This document shows positions 8,646 to 17,371 of a stretch of 64,000 nucleotides of DNA, piece by piece; the stretch's first letter is position 1, and every line of letters starts with the position of its first letter. The notes beneath the pieces are model-generated. The model did no database searches and had not been told where the DNA came from. It saw only the letters and a program-made list of their open reading frames with translations. This DNA is from Methylobacterium sp. (lineage in GTDB: Bacteria > Pseudomonadota > Alphaproteobacteria > Rhizobiales > Beijerinckiaceae), in assembly GCF_019745455.1 (NCBI RefSeq), contig NZ_JAIETD010000045.1, positions 22,128 to 86,127 of the forward strand. The letters are read 5' to 3'. A program made the translations under genes and the position numbers.

Positions 8646-9185
8646 TCAGCGGAACCCGCCGACCCTGCGGTCGCGCTTGCGCTCTGCGGCGGGCTGGTAG
8701 GCGATCTCGGCATGGTGCGTGCAGTAGGGCAGCCCGGTGATCGACCTGTCGCCGCAATAATGAAAGTCCGTCGAGGTCGGGTCGCTGAGCGGCCAGCGGC
8801 ACATCGACTCCCTCAGATCCATGATCGTGACCCGGCGCGAAACAGCAATGGCGGCCGTCGGGGACGCGGCGGGCATCGAAGGCTGCGGAGCCGGAACAGG
8901 CCGTTCGGCCGTCACCGGGACGAGATCGGGCGGCAGGGTCGCGTCCTCGATAATCGTCTCCACCGCGGTCTCGATCTCGCGCGTCGCCTTCTTGCGCGGG
9001 ACGGCGGCGGGCTCGCCGGCCTTGACGCGCCCCGACAGCCCGAGGCGGTGGACCTTGCCGATCACGGCGTTGCGCGTGACTCCGGTGAGTTGGGCGGCGA
9101 TCTGGCTGGCGCTCAGACCCTCCTCCCACAGCCGCCGAAGAAGCTCGACACGCTCATCGGTCCAGCTCGGGACTGTTTCCGCCAT
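8646..9185 (-). CDS. gcrA: Cell cycle regulator GcrA
   Basis: GcrA is an alphaproteobacterial sigma-70 cofactor that activates promoters carrying CcrM-methylated GANTC sites. The 179-residue product has the N-terminal DNA-binding segment SWTDERVELLRRLWEEGLSA followed by QIAAQL and NAVIGKVHRLGLSGR, a Pro/Ala-rich linker, and a C-terminal cysteine-containing domain (SMCRWPLSDP, FHYCGDRSI, PYCTHHAEIAY) that contacts the sigma factor. The ATG at 9185 is chosen because GGAGGGGG precedes it closely; an in-frame ATG lies at 9200. It is convergent with phoB. Confidence 0.95.
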   Translation of the reverse strand: MAETVPSWTDERVELLRRLWEEGLSASQIAAQLTGVTRNAVIGKVHRLGLSGRVKAGEPAAVPRKKATREIETAVETIIEDATLPPDLVPVTAERPVPAPQPSMPAASPTAAIAVSRRVTIMDLRESMCRWPLSDPTSTDFHYCGDRSITGLPYCTHHAEIAYQPAAERKRDRRVGGFR

Positions 9186-9585
9186 TGCCCCCTCCGACAT
9201 TCGTCAATTCTTTCGGCCTGACGCAATACATAACCGAGGCTGCTTCCTGAAGATCTTTCGGGAAGAAAGCCAGCAATTCTTTGCGATGGTGCATTATGAT
9301 TGGAAAATTGTACGCATTTGACGCGACCAACTTTCCGTGAACGACGCCGATCTGAAACACCGTCCGACGAACGCTTCCGGAACCTTCAGGCTTCGGTCGC
9401 CGAGGGCGAACCCTAGGCGACGGACGAGAACGTACAAGACGGGCTTGGCCGGACGCAAGGGAGAGCGTGGCCGTGATCGGCCTTTCCACTGACAAACCCG
9501 GTCGGGCAGGAGGGCAGCCGCATTGCCGCCCTCCGCGGCATGATTATGTGTGGGGTGGGCCTTGGGCCCGCCCAGGGGAGAGCAA
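9186..9585. other. Divergent intergenic region between gcrA and the DUF1849 gene
   Basis: About 400 bases without a convincing gene. The part next to gcrA (9250-9320) is clearly richer in A and T than the surroundings and should hold the gcrA promoter. Near the DUF1849 gene a 7-bp stem (GGAGGGC 9509-9515 with GCCCTCC 9528-9534) is followed by a second GC-rich hairpin around 9554-9574, so the mRNA leader would be structured. No known riboswitch was recognised. Confidence 0.5.
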
Positions 9586-10431
9586 ATGCAGTTTCGACGG
9601 ATCGCGGCCAGCGCGATACTCTTGTCCGGCCCCTTAGCCGGAGTTGCTCAGGCAGAGCCGGCCCGAAAGGACGCGGTGAACCTCGCGGGCCACCGGGCCG
9701 TCTACGAGTTGTCGCTGGCGGAGAGCAAGGCCAGCCGGGCGGTGGAGAGCGCGCGCGGCCGCATCGTCCTCGATTTCAGCGGCGATGCCTGCAAGGGCTA
9801 CACGATGCAGACCCGGCAGGTCACGCAGCTCCAGAGCGGCGAGAGCGGCAACCGGACGTCCGACCTGCGCAACACGACCTTCGAGAGCGGCGACGGGCGT
9901 AGCTTCCGCTTCAAGACCGCGACCCTCCTCAACGAGGCCCCGAGCCAGGCCGTGGACGGGACCGCCGAGGTCGGCGCTGACGCGACGAAGGTGCGGCTCA
10001 AGGAGCCGAAACGCGACCAGTTCGAGGCCCAGAACCCTGTGCTGTTTCCGAGCCTGCACATGCGCCGTCTGATCGAGGCGGCGCGGGCAGGCGAGACGAC
10101 GCTCTCGGTCAAGGTGTTCGATGGCTCCGATGACGGCCGGAAGGTCTACGACACGCTGGCGGTGATCGGTCGCAAGAGCGAAACTCCGCCGAAGGGCGAG
10201 GGCGACAAGCCCCTGCGCGAGGGCGAGATGACCACGATGGCGCGATGGCCCGTGACGCTGAGCTATTTCACGTCGGGCGGCGGCGAGCGCACGCCGGTCT
10301 ACGTCCTGACCTTCGATCTCTACGAGAACGGCGTCAGCGGGGCCCTGCGCCTCGATTATGGCAGCTTCGCCATCGTGGGCGACCTGACGCGCCTCGACAT
10401 GGCAGCCCCGGCGAAGGATTGCGCGCCCTGA
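9586..10431 (+). CDS. DUF1849 envelope integrity protein EipB-like
   Basis: The 281-residue product matches the alphaproteobacterial DUF1849 family, typified by Brucella EipB, a periplasmic beta-spiral protein needed for envelope integrity. A signal peptide ends near GVAQA (about residue 23). The family start NLAGHRAVYELSL is present, as are two cysteines expected to form a disulfide: one in GDACKGY and one in the C-terminal KDCAP. The ATG at 9586 is preceded by GGGGAG; an upstream start would spoil the signal peptide. It is convergent with the DinB gene, with 22 bases between stops. Function is from the family. Confidence 0.85.
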   Translation: MQFRRIAASAILLSGPLAGVAQAEPARKDAVNLAGHRAVYELSLAESKASRAVESARGRIVLDFSGDACKGYTMQTRQVTQLQSGESGNRTSDLRNTTFESGDGRSFRFKTATLLNEAPSQAVDGTAEVGADATKVRLKEPKRDQFEAQNPVLFPSLHMRRLIEAARAGETTLSVKVFDGSDDGRKVYDTLAVIGRKSETPPKGEGDKPLREGEMTTMARWPVTLSYFTSGGGERTPVYVLTFDLYENGVSGALRLDYGSFAIVGDLTRLDMAAPAKDCAP

Positions 10432-10453
10432 CGCATCTTCGCGGCGAAGGGGT

Positions 10454-11782
10454 TTAGCGGCCCTGCGGCTTCGGCCCCCCCGCCTTCGCCGTGAAGGAGA
10501 GGCCGCGCTGGACCGCGGCGTCCCCGAACTTCGCTCGAAGACGATCCAGGGCCGCCTCCCTCTGGCCTATCAGCGTCAGGTCTCCCTCGAGGAGGTCGCC
10601 GCGGTCCGCCTCGGCGGCGGGGCGCAGATCGCCGGTGCCGATGCCGATCAGTCGGTAGGACGTGCCGTCGCAGGCCTCGCGCAGCAGAGCCTCGGCGACA
10701 GGATAAAGGCGCGCGGCGAGCTGCGTCGGGCTGAGGCCCGCGCGGCTGCGGCTCCTGATGCGAAACTCCGAATCCTTGAGCTTCAGGGTCACGCTGGTTG
10801 CGGCGAGCTCCGCGCGTTTCAGGCGCTGCGATACCCGCTCGCATTGCCGCCAAAGGATCGGACGCAGGTCCGCGAAGGCGGAGAGATCGACGTGTAGCGT
10901 GGTCTCGGCCGAGACCCCCTTCGTCTCGCGCTCCGGCCGCACCGCGCGTGAATCCATGCCCCGCGCCAGAGCAAGAAGCCGGCCGGCATCGCGCCCGATC
11001 GCCGCGTGAAGCCGATCGGGATCGACGCGGATGAGGTCGCCGACCTTGGCGACGCCGAGCTTGGCGAGACGCGCCTGCGAGGCCGGCCCCACTCCCGGAA
11101 GGATCCCGACCTTGCGCCCGGCAAGAAAGGCTTGCGCCTCGCCGGGCCCGAGGATCGAGAAGCCGCGCGGCTTGTCGAGATCGGAGGCGATCTTGGCGAG
11201 GAACTTCGCGCCCGAGAGGCCGACCGAGACCGTGATCCCGATCTCGGCTTCGACGCGCCGGGCGAACCGGACCAGGGTCAGCGCCGGGCTCGTCCCATGG
11301 AGGCGCGCCGTGCCGGAGAGGTCGAGGAAGGCCTCGTCGATGGAGAGCGGTTCGACCATCGGCGTGAGGTCGCGCATCATCTGCCTCACCTCGCGTCCGA
11401 CGCGGGCGTATTTCGCCATGTCCGGCCGCAGCACCACCGCGTCCGGGCACGCCTTGAGGGCGGCGAACATCGGCATCGCCGAATGGACCCCGGAGACCCT
11501 CGCGAGATAGCAGGCGGTGGCGACGACCCCGCGCCGTCCGCCACCGATGATGAGGGGCCGGTCGATGAGGGTCGGGTCGTCGCGCTTCTCGATCGCCGCG
11601 TAAAAGGCGTCGCAATCGACATGGGCGATGGCGAGGCTGTCGCGCTCGGGGTGGCTCAACAGACGCGGCGAGCCACAAGCGAGGCAGCGGGGCAGCCCGA
11701 TGGCCTGCCCCGCGCTGCAATCGCGGCAGACCGCATTCAAGCGCCGAAATCCTCGGGCTCGGGCGGAGCGAGGCGACGCCAT
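10454..11782 (-). CDS. dinB: DNA polymerase IV (DinB) with N-terminal zinc-finger motif
   Basis: A Y-family translesion polymerase. The 442-residue product has an N-terminal CxxC-N10-CxxC motif (C19, C22, C33, C36) before the polymerase core. Catalytic motifs are IAHVDCDAFYAAIE (metal ligand D56) and PLSIDEAFLDLSG. The helix-hairpin-helix (ILPGVGPASQARLAKLGV) and little-finger domain follow. The ATG at 11782 overlaps the upstream DUF3572 gene by 46 bases. A TTG at 11740 forms a TTGA overlap with that gene's stop, has GAGGA 9 bases upstream and keeps all four cysteines, so it is an equally plausible start. Canonical E. coli Pol IV lacks the zinc motif. Confidence 0.93.
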   Translation of the reverse strand: MASPRSARARGFRRLNAVCRDCSAGQAIGLPRCLACGSPRLLSHPERDSLAIAHVDCDAFYAAIEKRDDPTLIDRPLIIGGGRRGVVATACYLARVSGVHSAMPMFAALKACPDAVVLRPDMAKYARVGREVRQMMRDLTPMVEPLSIDEAFLDLSGTARLHGTSPALTLVRFARRVEAEIGITVSVGLSGAKFLAKIASDLDKPRGFSILGPGEAQAFLAGRKVGILPGVGPASQARLAKLGVAKVGDLIRVDPDRLHAAIGRDAGRLLALARGMDSRAVRPERETKGVSAETTLHVDLSAFADLRPILWRQCERVSQRLKRAELAATSVTLKLKDSEFRIRSRSRAGLSPTQLAARLYPVAEALLREACDGTSYRLIGIGTGDLRPAAEADRGDLLEGDLTLIGQREAALDRLRAKFGDAAVQRGLSFTAKAGGPKPQGR

Positions 11783-12042
11783 GCCAACGCGACGCGTTCC
11801 GGCGGCAGGTCGAGGGCGGCGGCGCAGGCGGTCAGCACCGCCTCGTCGCCGACGACGTAATCGAGCACGCCTGCGAGAAAGCCGGGTTCGCCAGCGCTCG
11901 CCCGCAGGTTCTCCGGGCTCAGCCCGGTGACGGCGAGGAATGGATAGAAGCGGTCCTCATCCCCAGCGATCCACCCGAGAATCGCGAGGGCGACCTGCTC
12001 CGCCGAGTCCTGCCCTTGATCCGATTTGCGTTTCATCAACAT
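11737..12042 (-). CDS. DUF3572 family protein
   Basis: A 101-residue protein of the alphaproteobacterial DUF3572 family, function unknown. The family core is visible: AEQVALAILGWIAGDEDRFY followed by PFLAVTGLSPENLRASAGEP and a helical C-terminus rich in Ala and Leu. The ATG at 12042 (MLMKRKSD) is chosen; a second ATG lies two codons later. It overlaps the start of the DinB gene, so the two are probably co-transcribed and translationally coupled. It is divergent from divK, with 73 bases between starts. Confidence 0.75.
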   Translation of the reverse strand: MLMKRKSDQGQDSAEQVALAILGWIAGDEDRFYPFLAVTGLSPENLRASAGEPGFLAGVLDYVVGDEAVLTACAAALDLPPERVALAWRRLAPPEPEDFGA

Positions 12043-12115
12043 GTACCGATTAGTTCTGATCGGGCGGGGCTGACGTCTTTCAGAATGAGCCGCGGATTTG
12101 CCGGGACATCGGGCC

Positions 12116-12496
12116 ATGAAGAAGACGGTTTTGATCGTCGAAGATAATGAGCTGAATATGAAGCTCTTCAATGATCTGTTGGAGGCCCACGGTTACGCCA
12201 CCCTCAAGACCGCCAACGGTATCGAAGCCATCGCCCTCGCCCGTGCCCACCACCCCGACCTCATTCTCATGGACATCCAGCTCCCCGAGGTCTCCGGCCT
12301 CGAAGTCACGAAATGGCTCAAGGAGGACGACGAACTCAAGTCCATCCCGGTCATCGCCATCACGGCTTTCGCGATGAAGGGGGACGAGGAACGGATTCGT
12401 GAAGGCGGCTGCGAGGCCTATCTCTCGAAGCCCATCTCGGTCGCAAAGTTTCTTTCAACGGTTCGCACGTATCTTGGGGATGAGCGGGCGCCCTGA
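12116..12496 (+). CDS. divK: Single-domain response regulator DivK
   Basis: DivK is a stand-alone receiver protein that controls the CckA-CtrA phosphorelay through DivL in cell-cycle and polarity control. The 126-residue product is almost entirely a receiver domain: [20 protein letters not shown] at the start, phospho-acceptor D53 ([13 protein letters not shown]), T84 ([10 protein letters not shown]) and K106 (YLSKPIS). The ATG at 12116 gives the standard [10 protein letters not shown] start. pleD follows after 69 bases, the same order as in Caulobacter. Confidence 0.95.
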   Translation: MKKTVLIVEDNELNMKLFNDLLEAHGYATLKTANGIEAIALARAHHPDLILMDIQLPEVSGLEVTKWLKEDDELKSIPVIAITAFAMKGDEERIREGGCEAYLSKPISVAKFLSTVRTYLGDERAP

Positions 12497-12565
12497 CCGG
12501 CGCGCGACGGTCTTGCCGACGTCTGTCCGATCGCCGGCCGATCGCTTGTGGAGTGCCGAGGAACG

Positions 12566-13939
12566 ATGTCCGCCCGGATCCTGATCGTCGACGACCTCGT
12601 GCCCAACGTGAGGCTCCTCGAAACCAAGCTGTCGCTCGAATATTTCGATGTCCTGGCCGCGATGAACGGGCCGGATGCCATCGCGATCTGCGAGAAGGGT
12701 CTCTGTGATCTCGTCCTGCTCGATATCATGATGCCGGGCATGGATGGGTTCGAGGTCTGTCGCCGCCTCAAGAACAATCCCGCCACCGCTCACCTCCCGG
12801 TGGTCATGGTCACAGCGCTCGACCAGCCATCCGACCGCCTGCGCGGCCTCGATGCCGGCGCCGACGGCTTCCTGACCAAGCCCATCGACGATACCGCCCT
12901 GTTCACCCGCGTCCGCAGCCTCGTCCGGCTGAAGGCCGTGACCGACGAACTGCGCAGCCGTGCCCTCGCTTCGCGCGACATGGGAATGGGCGACGCGATC
13001 GCGCTCGCCACCGCCGAGAACGGCCAGAATGCCAACGTCCTCCTCGTCGACGACCGGCCGCGCTCGGCCGAGCGCCTCGCGGCTGCGCTCCTGCAGCAGC
13101 ACACGGTCACCGTCGAGCCCGACCCGCACAAGGCGCTCGTGCTCGCCACCGAGGGCGGCTTCGAACTCGCCCTCGTCAGCCTGGACCTCGAGGGGTTCGA
13201 CGGCCTTCGCCTGTGCAGCCAGCTCCGCTCCCTCGATCGCACCCGCACCATGCCGGTGATCATGATCGCCGAGCACAACGACCGGACCCGGGTCATACGC
13301 GGCCTCGAATTCGGTGTGCACGACTACCTGATGCGGCCGGTCGACAGGAACGAACTCGTCGCCCGTGTGCGCACCCAGGTGCGCCGCCGCCGCTTCTCGG
13401 AAGTGTTGCGCGGTGCCGTCAACGCCTCGATGGAACTCGCCATCACCGACGGCCTCACCGGCCTGCACAACCGGCGCTACCTCGACAGTCATCTCGGTGC
13501 GCTGTTCGAGGAAGCACAGCTTCGCCAGCGCCCGGTCTCGGCGCTCCTTCTCGACATCGATCGGTTCAAGACGATCAACGACACCTACGGCCATGATGCC
13601 GGCGACGAGGTGCTGCGCGCCTTCGCCGAGCGCATTCGGACCCATACCCGCGGTATCGACATCGTCGCCCGCTACGGCGGAGAGGAGATCGTGATCATCC
13701 TGCCGGATGCGGATGTCGATGGCGCCCACCTCATCGCCGAGCGCATCCGCGAGCGCATCGAGGCGACGCCGTTCCTGATCCAGAGGGAGACTCGCAGCGT
13801 GCCCGTCACGGTGTCGATCGGCGTCTCCGCACGCCGGGCCGAGGACACGAGCCCCGCCGACATGATCAAGCGTGCCGACGTCGCCCTGTACCGTGCCAAA
13901 GCATCGGGCCGAAATCGCGTCGAGGCCGAAGCGGCCTGA
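12566..13939 (+). CDS. pleD: Diguanylate cyclase response regulator PleD
   Basis: PleD makes cyclic di-GMP on phosphorylation and drives the motile-to-sessile polar programme. The 457-residue length is that of the family. Domains in order are a receiver with D53 (LLDIMMPGMDG), a degenerate second receiver from about residue 155 (NVLLVDDRPRSAERL), and a GGDEF domain from about residue 290. The active site is GGEEI, and the allosteric I-site RGID lies five residues before it, so product inhibition should be intact. GAGGA lies just before the ATG at 12566. It follows divK in one transcription unit. Confidence 0.96.
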   Translation: MSARILIVDDLVPNVRLLETKLSLEYFDVLAAMNGPDAIAICEKGLCDLVLLDIMMPGMDGFEVCRRLKNNPATAHLPVVMVTALDQPSDRLRGLDAGADGFLTKPIDDTALFTRVRSLVRLKAVTDELRSRALASRDMGMGDAIALATAENGQNANVLLVDDRPRSAERLAAALLQQHTVTVEPDPHKALVLATEGGFELALVSLDLEGFDGLRLCSQLRSLDRTRTMPVIMIAEHNDRTRVIRGLEFGVHDYLMRPVDRNELVARVRTQVRRRRFSEVLRGAVNASMELAITDGLTGLHNRRYLDSHLGALFEEAQLRQRPVSALLLDIDRFKTINDTYGHDAGDEVLRAFAERIRTHTRGIDIVARYGGEEIVIILPDADVDGAHLIAERIRERIEATPFLIQRETRSVPVTVSIGVSARRAEDTSPADMIKRADVALYRAKASGRNRVEAEAA

Positions 13940-13944
13940 GTGCC

Positions 13945-15168
13945 TTACGCCTCCGGTTGACGAACCGTACTCTCGCGCCACCAGGCGATCGCAGCTCCGA
14001 GCCCCGCGGTCCACCACGACTGCCAGGCGCCGTGCTCGACGAAGGCGATGGCTGCGGCTGCGGCCACGAGGGAGAGGGCAGGCAGGTGACTGGCGCGCGG
14101 CAAGGCGGCCAGAGCCGTGAGCATCAGCATCAGGATGGCGCCCGCAAGCGCCGCACCGATGATGCCGAGTTCGGCCCAGACCTGCAGGAAGCTGTTGTGA
14201 GGGTGCCCGACGGCGAGCATCTCTCTGAACTCGGGCGCGAGCCCGGCCGCGGCCGGCACCTCCGCGAACCGCGCCGAGGTTCCGTAGCCGGCTCCACGCC
14301 ATGGTTCGGCTGCCACCGCTGCCCCGAAGCTCTGGGCAATGGCGACGCGCGCGCGTGAACTGCTCTGGACAAGGCGCTGATGCGCCGCCTCCGGCATGAA
14401 GCGCTGCAGGACATCGCCTTCGATGGGAGCGATAGTCAGGGCGAAGCCGAGACCTGCCCCGGCGAGACCGAGGGCCACGCGTTTCGGCGCCAGCCGCACG
14501 ACGAGCGCGGTCGCGAGGGCAGCGACGAGCCCAAGGCTCGCTGCCCCGCTCACCGAGCGCAGGATCGCCGCGAGGCAGAGAGCGACGACGACGATGACGG
14601 CCCAACGCTGCCGCCGCATCGTCAGCAGGCCGGCGAGGGGGATGCCGATCAGCAGGATCGTCATCGCCGGTCGGTTATGGACGAAATAGGCGATCCGGCC
14701 GCCGAGCAGCCTGCGCAGGGCGAGGTCGCTGGCAAGGTCGACGACGATGAAGGCGCAGGCGAGCGCCAGCATCCAGGCTCCGAGGCTCGCCGCGCCCGGC
14801 GCCATCCGTCCTGGAGCCAGGCGCGCGAGGAGATAGGCCCCCGCCAGCGTCGGCGTGAATTCGCCGGCGACCTTCAGCGACAGCCCGGGAAACGGGCTCC
14901 AGGCCAGGGAGAGGCCGCACCAGCCGAGGAAGGCGAGGGCGCAGAGGCCGAGCGGCGTGGTCAGGGGTGCCGACAGGTTCCGCCAAGCGCCTCTGCGGTC
15001 CTCGATGAGGGCTGCGGCGAGGAACAACAGGGCGGCAAGGCCGACGACGACGGGGCTCGACCGATTGGCCAGGGCCATCGCCGCCGGCACGGCGCACAGC
15101 ACCACGGTACCGGCCCTGCTTAGGCCCTCCGCGCGCGTGCCCGTGGCGGCGCGAGACGCCGTGGTCAC
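13945..15168 (-). CDS. O-antigen ligase / polymerase family membrane protein
   Basis: A 407-residue inner-membrane protein with about ten or more hydrophobic segments. The Wzy_C/O-antigen ligase signature sits in the large periplasmic loop and next helix (VGHPHNSFLQVWAELGIIGA). Proteins of this fold transfer or polymerise undecaprenyl-linked glycans. The sequence does not separate a ligase from a polymerase. The start lies 4 bases after the stop of the DUF2059 gene, so they are co-transcribed. It is convergent with pleD, with only 5 bases between stops. No sugar-biosynthesis genes flank it. Confidence 0.8.
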   Translation of the reverse strand: MTTASRAATGTRAEGLSRAGTVVLCAVPAAMALANRSSPVVVGLAALLFLAAALIEDRRGAWRNLSAPLTTPLGLCALAFLGWCGLSLAWSPFPGLSLKVAGEFTPTLAGAYLLARLAPGRMAPGAASLGAWMLALACAFIVVDLASDLALRRLLGGRIAYFVHNRPAMTILLIGIPLAGLLTMRRQRWAVIVVVALCLAAILRSVSGAASLGLVAALATALVVRLAPKRVALGLAGAGLGFALTIAPIEGDVLQRFMPEAAHQRLVQSSSRARVAIAQSFGAAVAAEPWRGAGYGTSARFAEVPAAAGLAPEFREMLAVGHPHNSFLQVWAELGIIGAALAGAILMLMLTALAALPRASHLPALSLVAAAAAIAFVEHGAWQSWWTAGLGAAIAWWRESTVRQPEA

Positions 15169-15172
15169 GGGA

Positions 15173-15781
15173 TCACTGGAGCTGGTGGCCGCGCTTTGCC
15201 ATCTCGGCCCTGACCCGGACCATGACGTATTCCGACACCTCCTGCGTCCAGGTCTGCATCGCTCCCACCATCTCGTCGAGGACCTGCGGCTGGGTCTCGA
15301 CGTAGCGCTTGCCCGCGGGCGAGCGGAAGAAGGTGACGATCTCGTTCAGCTCTGCCTCGGTCAGGCGCCGTGCGTAGATCCGCGCCGCCGTGTCGATCAT
15401 CGACTGCTTCTGCAACTCCATTTCGGGATCGAGGCTGATCAGCACCTCGTTGAGATCCTTGATCAGCTCGGGCCGAGTCACCGCCGCCTGCCGGATCTGC
15501 TCGCCAAAGGCCGGGATGATCGAGTCGAATGAGCGCGCGATGCCCGAGCTCAGCATGACTTCGCGGGCCAGAGCGAGATGGGACGGGCTGATCGCCGGCG
15601 TCTGGGCGGCGGGCGTCGGGGGCGCAGCAGGCGGCGTCGCGGGCTTGGCGGCGGGTTTTGCCGGCGCGGGCTTCTGGGGCTGTTGTTGCGCCGTCGCGGG
15701 CCCCACGGCGAGGCCCGCCACGATCAAGGCGAGCGCGGCCGAGTGAAGGAGCCGATGGCGGAAGGTGGGGCGGCGGGACAT
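15173..15781 (-). CDS. DUF2059 domain secreted protein
   Basis: A 202-residue exported protein. The signal peptide (LALIVAGLAVGPATA) ends near residue 31, followed by a Gln/Pro/Ala/Lys-rich linker of about 35 residues and a helical DUF2059 domain with the family signature LTEAELNEIVTFFRSPAGKR. The function of DUF2059 is unknown. The linker suggests a periplasmic protein reaching away from the membrane. It sits between rpiA (56 bases upstream) and the O-antigen-ligase-like gene (4 bases downstream) on the same strand. Confidence 0.85.
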   Translation of the reverse strand: MSRRPTFRHRLLHSAALALIVAGLAVGPATAQQQPQKPAPAKPAAKPATPPAAPPTPAAQTPAISPSHLALAREVMLSSGIARSFDSIIPAFGEQIRQAAVTRPELIKDLNEVLISLDPEMELQKQSMIDTAARIYARRLTEAELNEIVTFFRSPAGKRYVETQPQVLDEMVGAMQTWTQEVSEYVMVRVRAEMAKRGHQLQ

Positions 15782-15837
15782 GGCGTGCTCCGAAAAGGCG
15801 GCGTGATCAATGGGGAGAAGAGGGGAGGGAGCAGGTC

Positions 15838-16548
15838 TCAGACCGCGCCGAGGCGCTCGATCCGTGCCGTATCACCCTCGGCTCGCGCCAGGATCGCGCC
15901 TGTGGCGAGCCCGATGAAAAGACCGTGCTCGACGACGCCCGGCACCGCCCAGAGGGCCGCCGACAGGGCCGGCGCATCGGGGATGCGGCCGAGATGGGCA
16001 TCGAGGATGAGGTGGCCGCCATCTGTGAGGAACGGCGCGCCGTCCGCACCTTTGCGCAGGGCCAGGGCGCCCGCGGAGCCGGTCCGCGACAGGGCCGTCT
16101 CGATCGCGCCGCGGGTCGACCCCAGCCCGAAGCGGTTCACCTCGATCGGGAGCGGGAAGGCGCCGAGCATCGGCACGCGCTTGGCCGCATCGGCGATCAC
16201 CACCATGCGCCGGCTCGCATGGGCGACGATCTTCTCGCGCAGCAACGCGCCGCCGCCGCCCTTGATCAGGCTGAGCGCCTCGTCGATCTCGTCGGTGCCG
16301 TCGATGGTGAGGTCGAGTTCGGGTGTCTCGTCGAGGGTCGTCAGTCGAACGCCCGCGGCCTCGCAGGCAATGCGCGTCGCCTCCGAAGTCGGCACGCCGA
16401 TCACGTCGAGGCCGGCACGCACGCGTTCGCCGAGCAGCGCCACGAAAACGTTCGCGGTGGAGCCGGTGCCGATGCCGAGCCGCATCCCGTTCTCCACGAG
16501 ACCGACGGCGCATTCGGCAGCGGCGCGGCGCAGGTCCGGGCCGCTCAC
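15838..16548 (-). CDS. rpiA: Ribose-5-phosphate isomerase A
   Basis: RpiA interconverts ribose-5-phosphate and ribulose-5-phosphate in the cytosolic pentose phosphate pathway. Motifs: GIGTGSTA phosphate loop near residues 25-32, [11 protein letters not shown] with the catalytic acid, and [13 protein letters not shown]. The GTG at 16548 gives 236 residues, the usual length, and has GGAG 8 bases upstream. An upstream ATG at 16644 would add an Arg/Pro-rich tail that does not look like RpiA. It is first in the rpiA-DUF2059-ligase run. Confidence 0.94.
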   Translation of the reverse strand: MSGPDLRRAAAECAVGLVENGMRLGIGTGSTANVFVALLGERVRAGLDVIGVPTSEATRIACEAAGVRLTTLDETPELDLTIDGTDEIDEALSLIKGGGGALLREKIVAHASRRMVVIADAAKRVPMLGAFPLPIEVNRFGLGSTRGAIETALSRTGSAGALALRKGADGAPFLTDGGHLILDAHLGRIPDAPALSAALWAVPGVVEHGLFIGLATGAILARAEGDTARIERLGAV

Positions 16549-16689
16549 GCCGCGGCTCCGGCGGCAGGGGAAAGGAGGTAGGGCATGGGAGGCTCGGATT
16601 CTTCGCGGCAGGGCTGCCCGTAGCATGGCAGGAAGGCCCGGCAAACGCCGCCGCGGCTTTCCCGAGGTACTATCATGGCGCTTTTCGTC

Positions 16690-17196
16690 TCACGGGCGCC
16701 CCTGCGGCGGGGTCACGCTCGGCGCCGCCCGTCCCGGCGCCGCCCCGGGTATCGCGGTGACGTCCTCGGGTTCGGTCGGGTTGGACTGTGCGGTGCAGAC
16801 CACGGCGCTCTTCTGGAGCTGCACGTAGCAGATGCTCATCTCGCCGGTGCGGTAATTGACCCGGAACACGCCGGCTTCACGGCTGTGTCGCGTCGCGACG
16901 AGGCCATATTGCGAGGGCGGCTGCGCGCTCGCGCCCTCGCCGGCGCCGTAGCAGACGGTGACGCCGACGCTGCCGGCCGCGCCTTCGCGCAGGCCGTACT
17001 GGCAGGAGGTGACTTCCCCCGTCACCGTATCGACGCGGTAGACGCGGTTGAGGTCGATCTGCGGCGCCGGCACGAACTCGTAGGAGCCTGCCGCAGCCGG
17101 GTCGGCGAGAACAAGAGTCGAAGCGAAGACGCCCGCTGCGAGACAAGCCGTCCAGCCCGACATCCATACGAAACGATACGCGACCCGACCCGTCAT
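16690..17196 (-). CDS. Small secreted protein with two internal repeats, unknown function
   Basis: I do not recognise this 168-residue protein. The ATG at 17196 gives an export signal (SGWTACLAAGVFASTLVLA, ending near PAAAG). The mature part holds two similar units, VYRVDTVTGEVTSCQYG and VFRVNYRTGEMSICYVQ, about 55 residues apart. Each has a YR/FR-V-x-x-x-TGE-x-x-x-C core, and further cysteines (TVCYG, VVCTA) suggest disulfides. The C-terminus is rich in Pro, Gly and Ala. It is divergent from gph and lies 141 bases upstream of rpiA on the same strand. A periplasmic location is inferred. Confidence 0.7.
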   Translation of the reverse strand: MTGRVAYRFVWMSGWTACLAAGVFASTLVLADPAAAGSYEFVPAPQIDLNRVYRVDTVTGEVTSCQYGLREGAAGSVGVTVCYGAGEGASAQPPSQYGLVATRHSREAGVFRVNYRTGEMSICYVQLQKSAVVCTAQSNPTEPEDVTAIPGAAPGRAAPSVTPPQGRP

Positions 17197-17371
17197 CTTT
17201 TGGCCCTGACCCTGATACGTCGCCACGACTGACGCTGCGTGACTTCTGATGCTCGTGACCGGTCGCCTAGCCGGGCCTTGCGGCGCAACCGTGACCCTCG
17301 GCCGCCGGCCTTGCGGTGCCTCACCTCGCCGGCTAGCCAGAACCCAACCCCATCCGACATCGCGAGACGTC

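Noticed and set aside
12455..14605. 716-codon open frame on the minus strand across divK, pleD and the O-antigen-ligase-like gene
   Set aside because: It is antisense to the well-supported pleD, has low-complexity His/Asp/Arg/Glu content, and comes from the GC-rich codon bias of the real gene.
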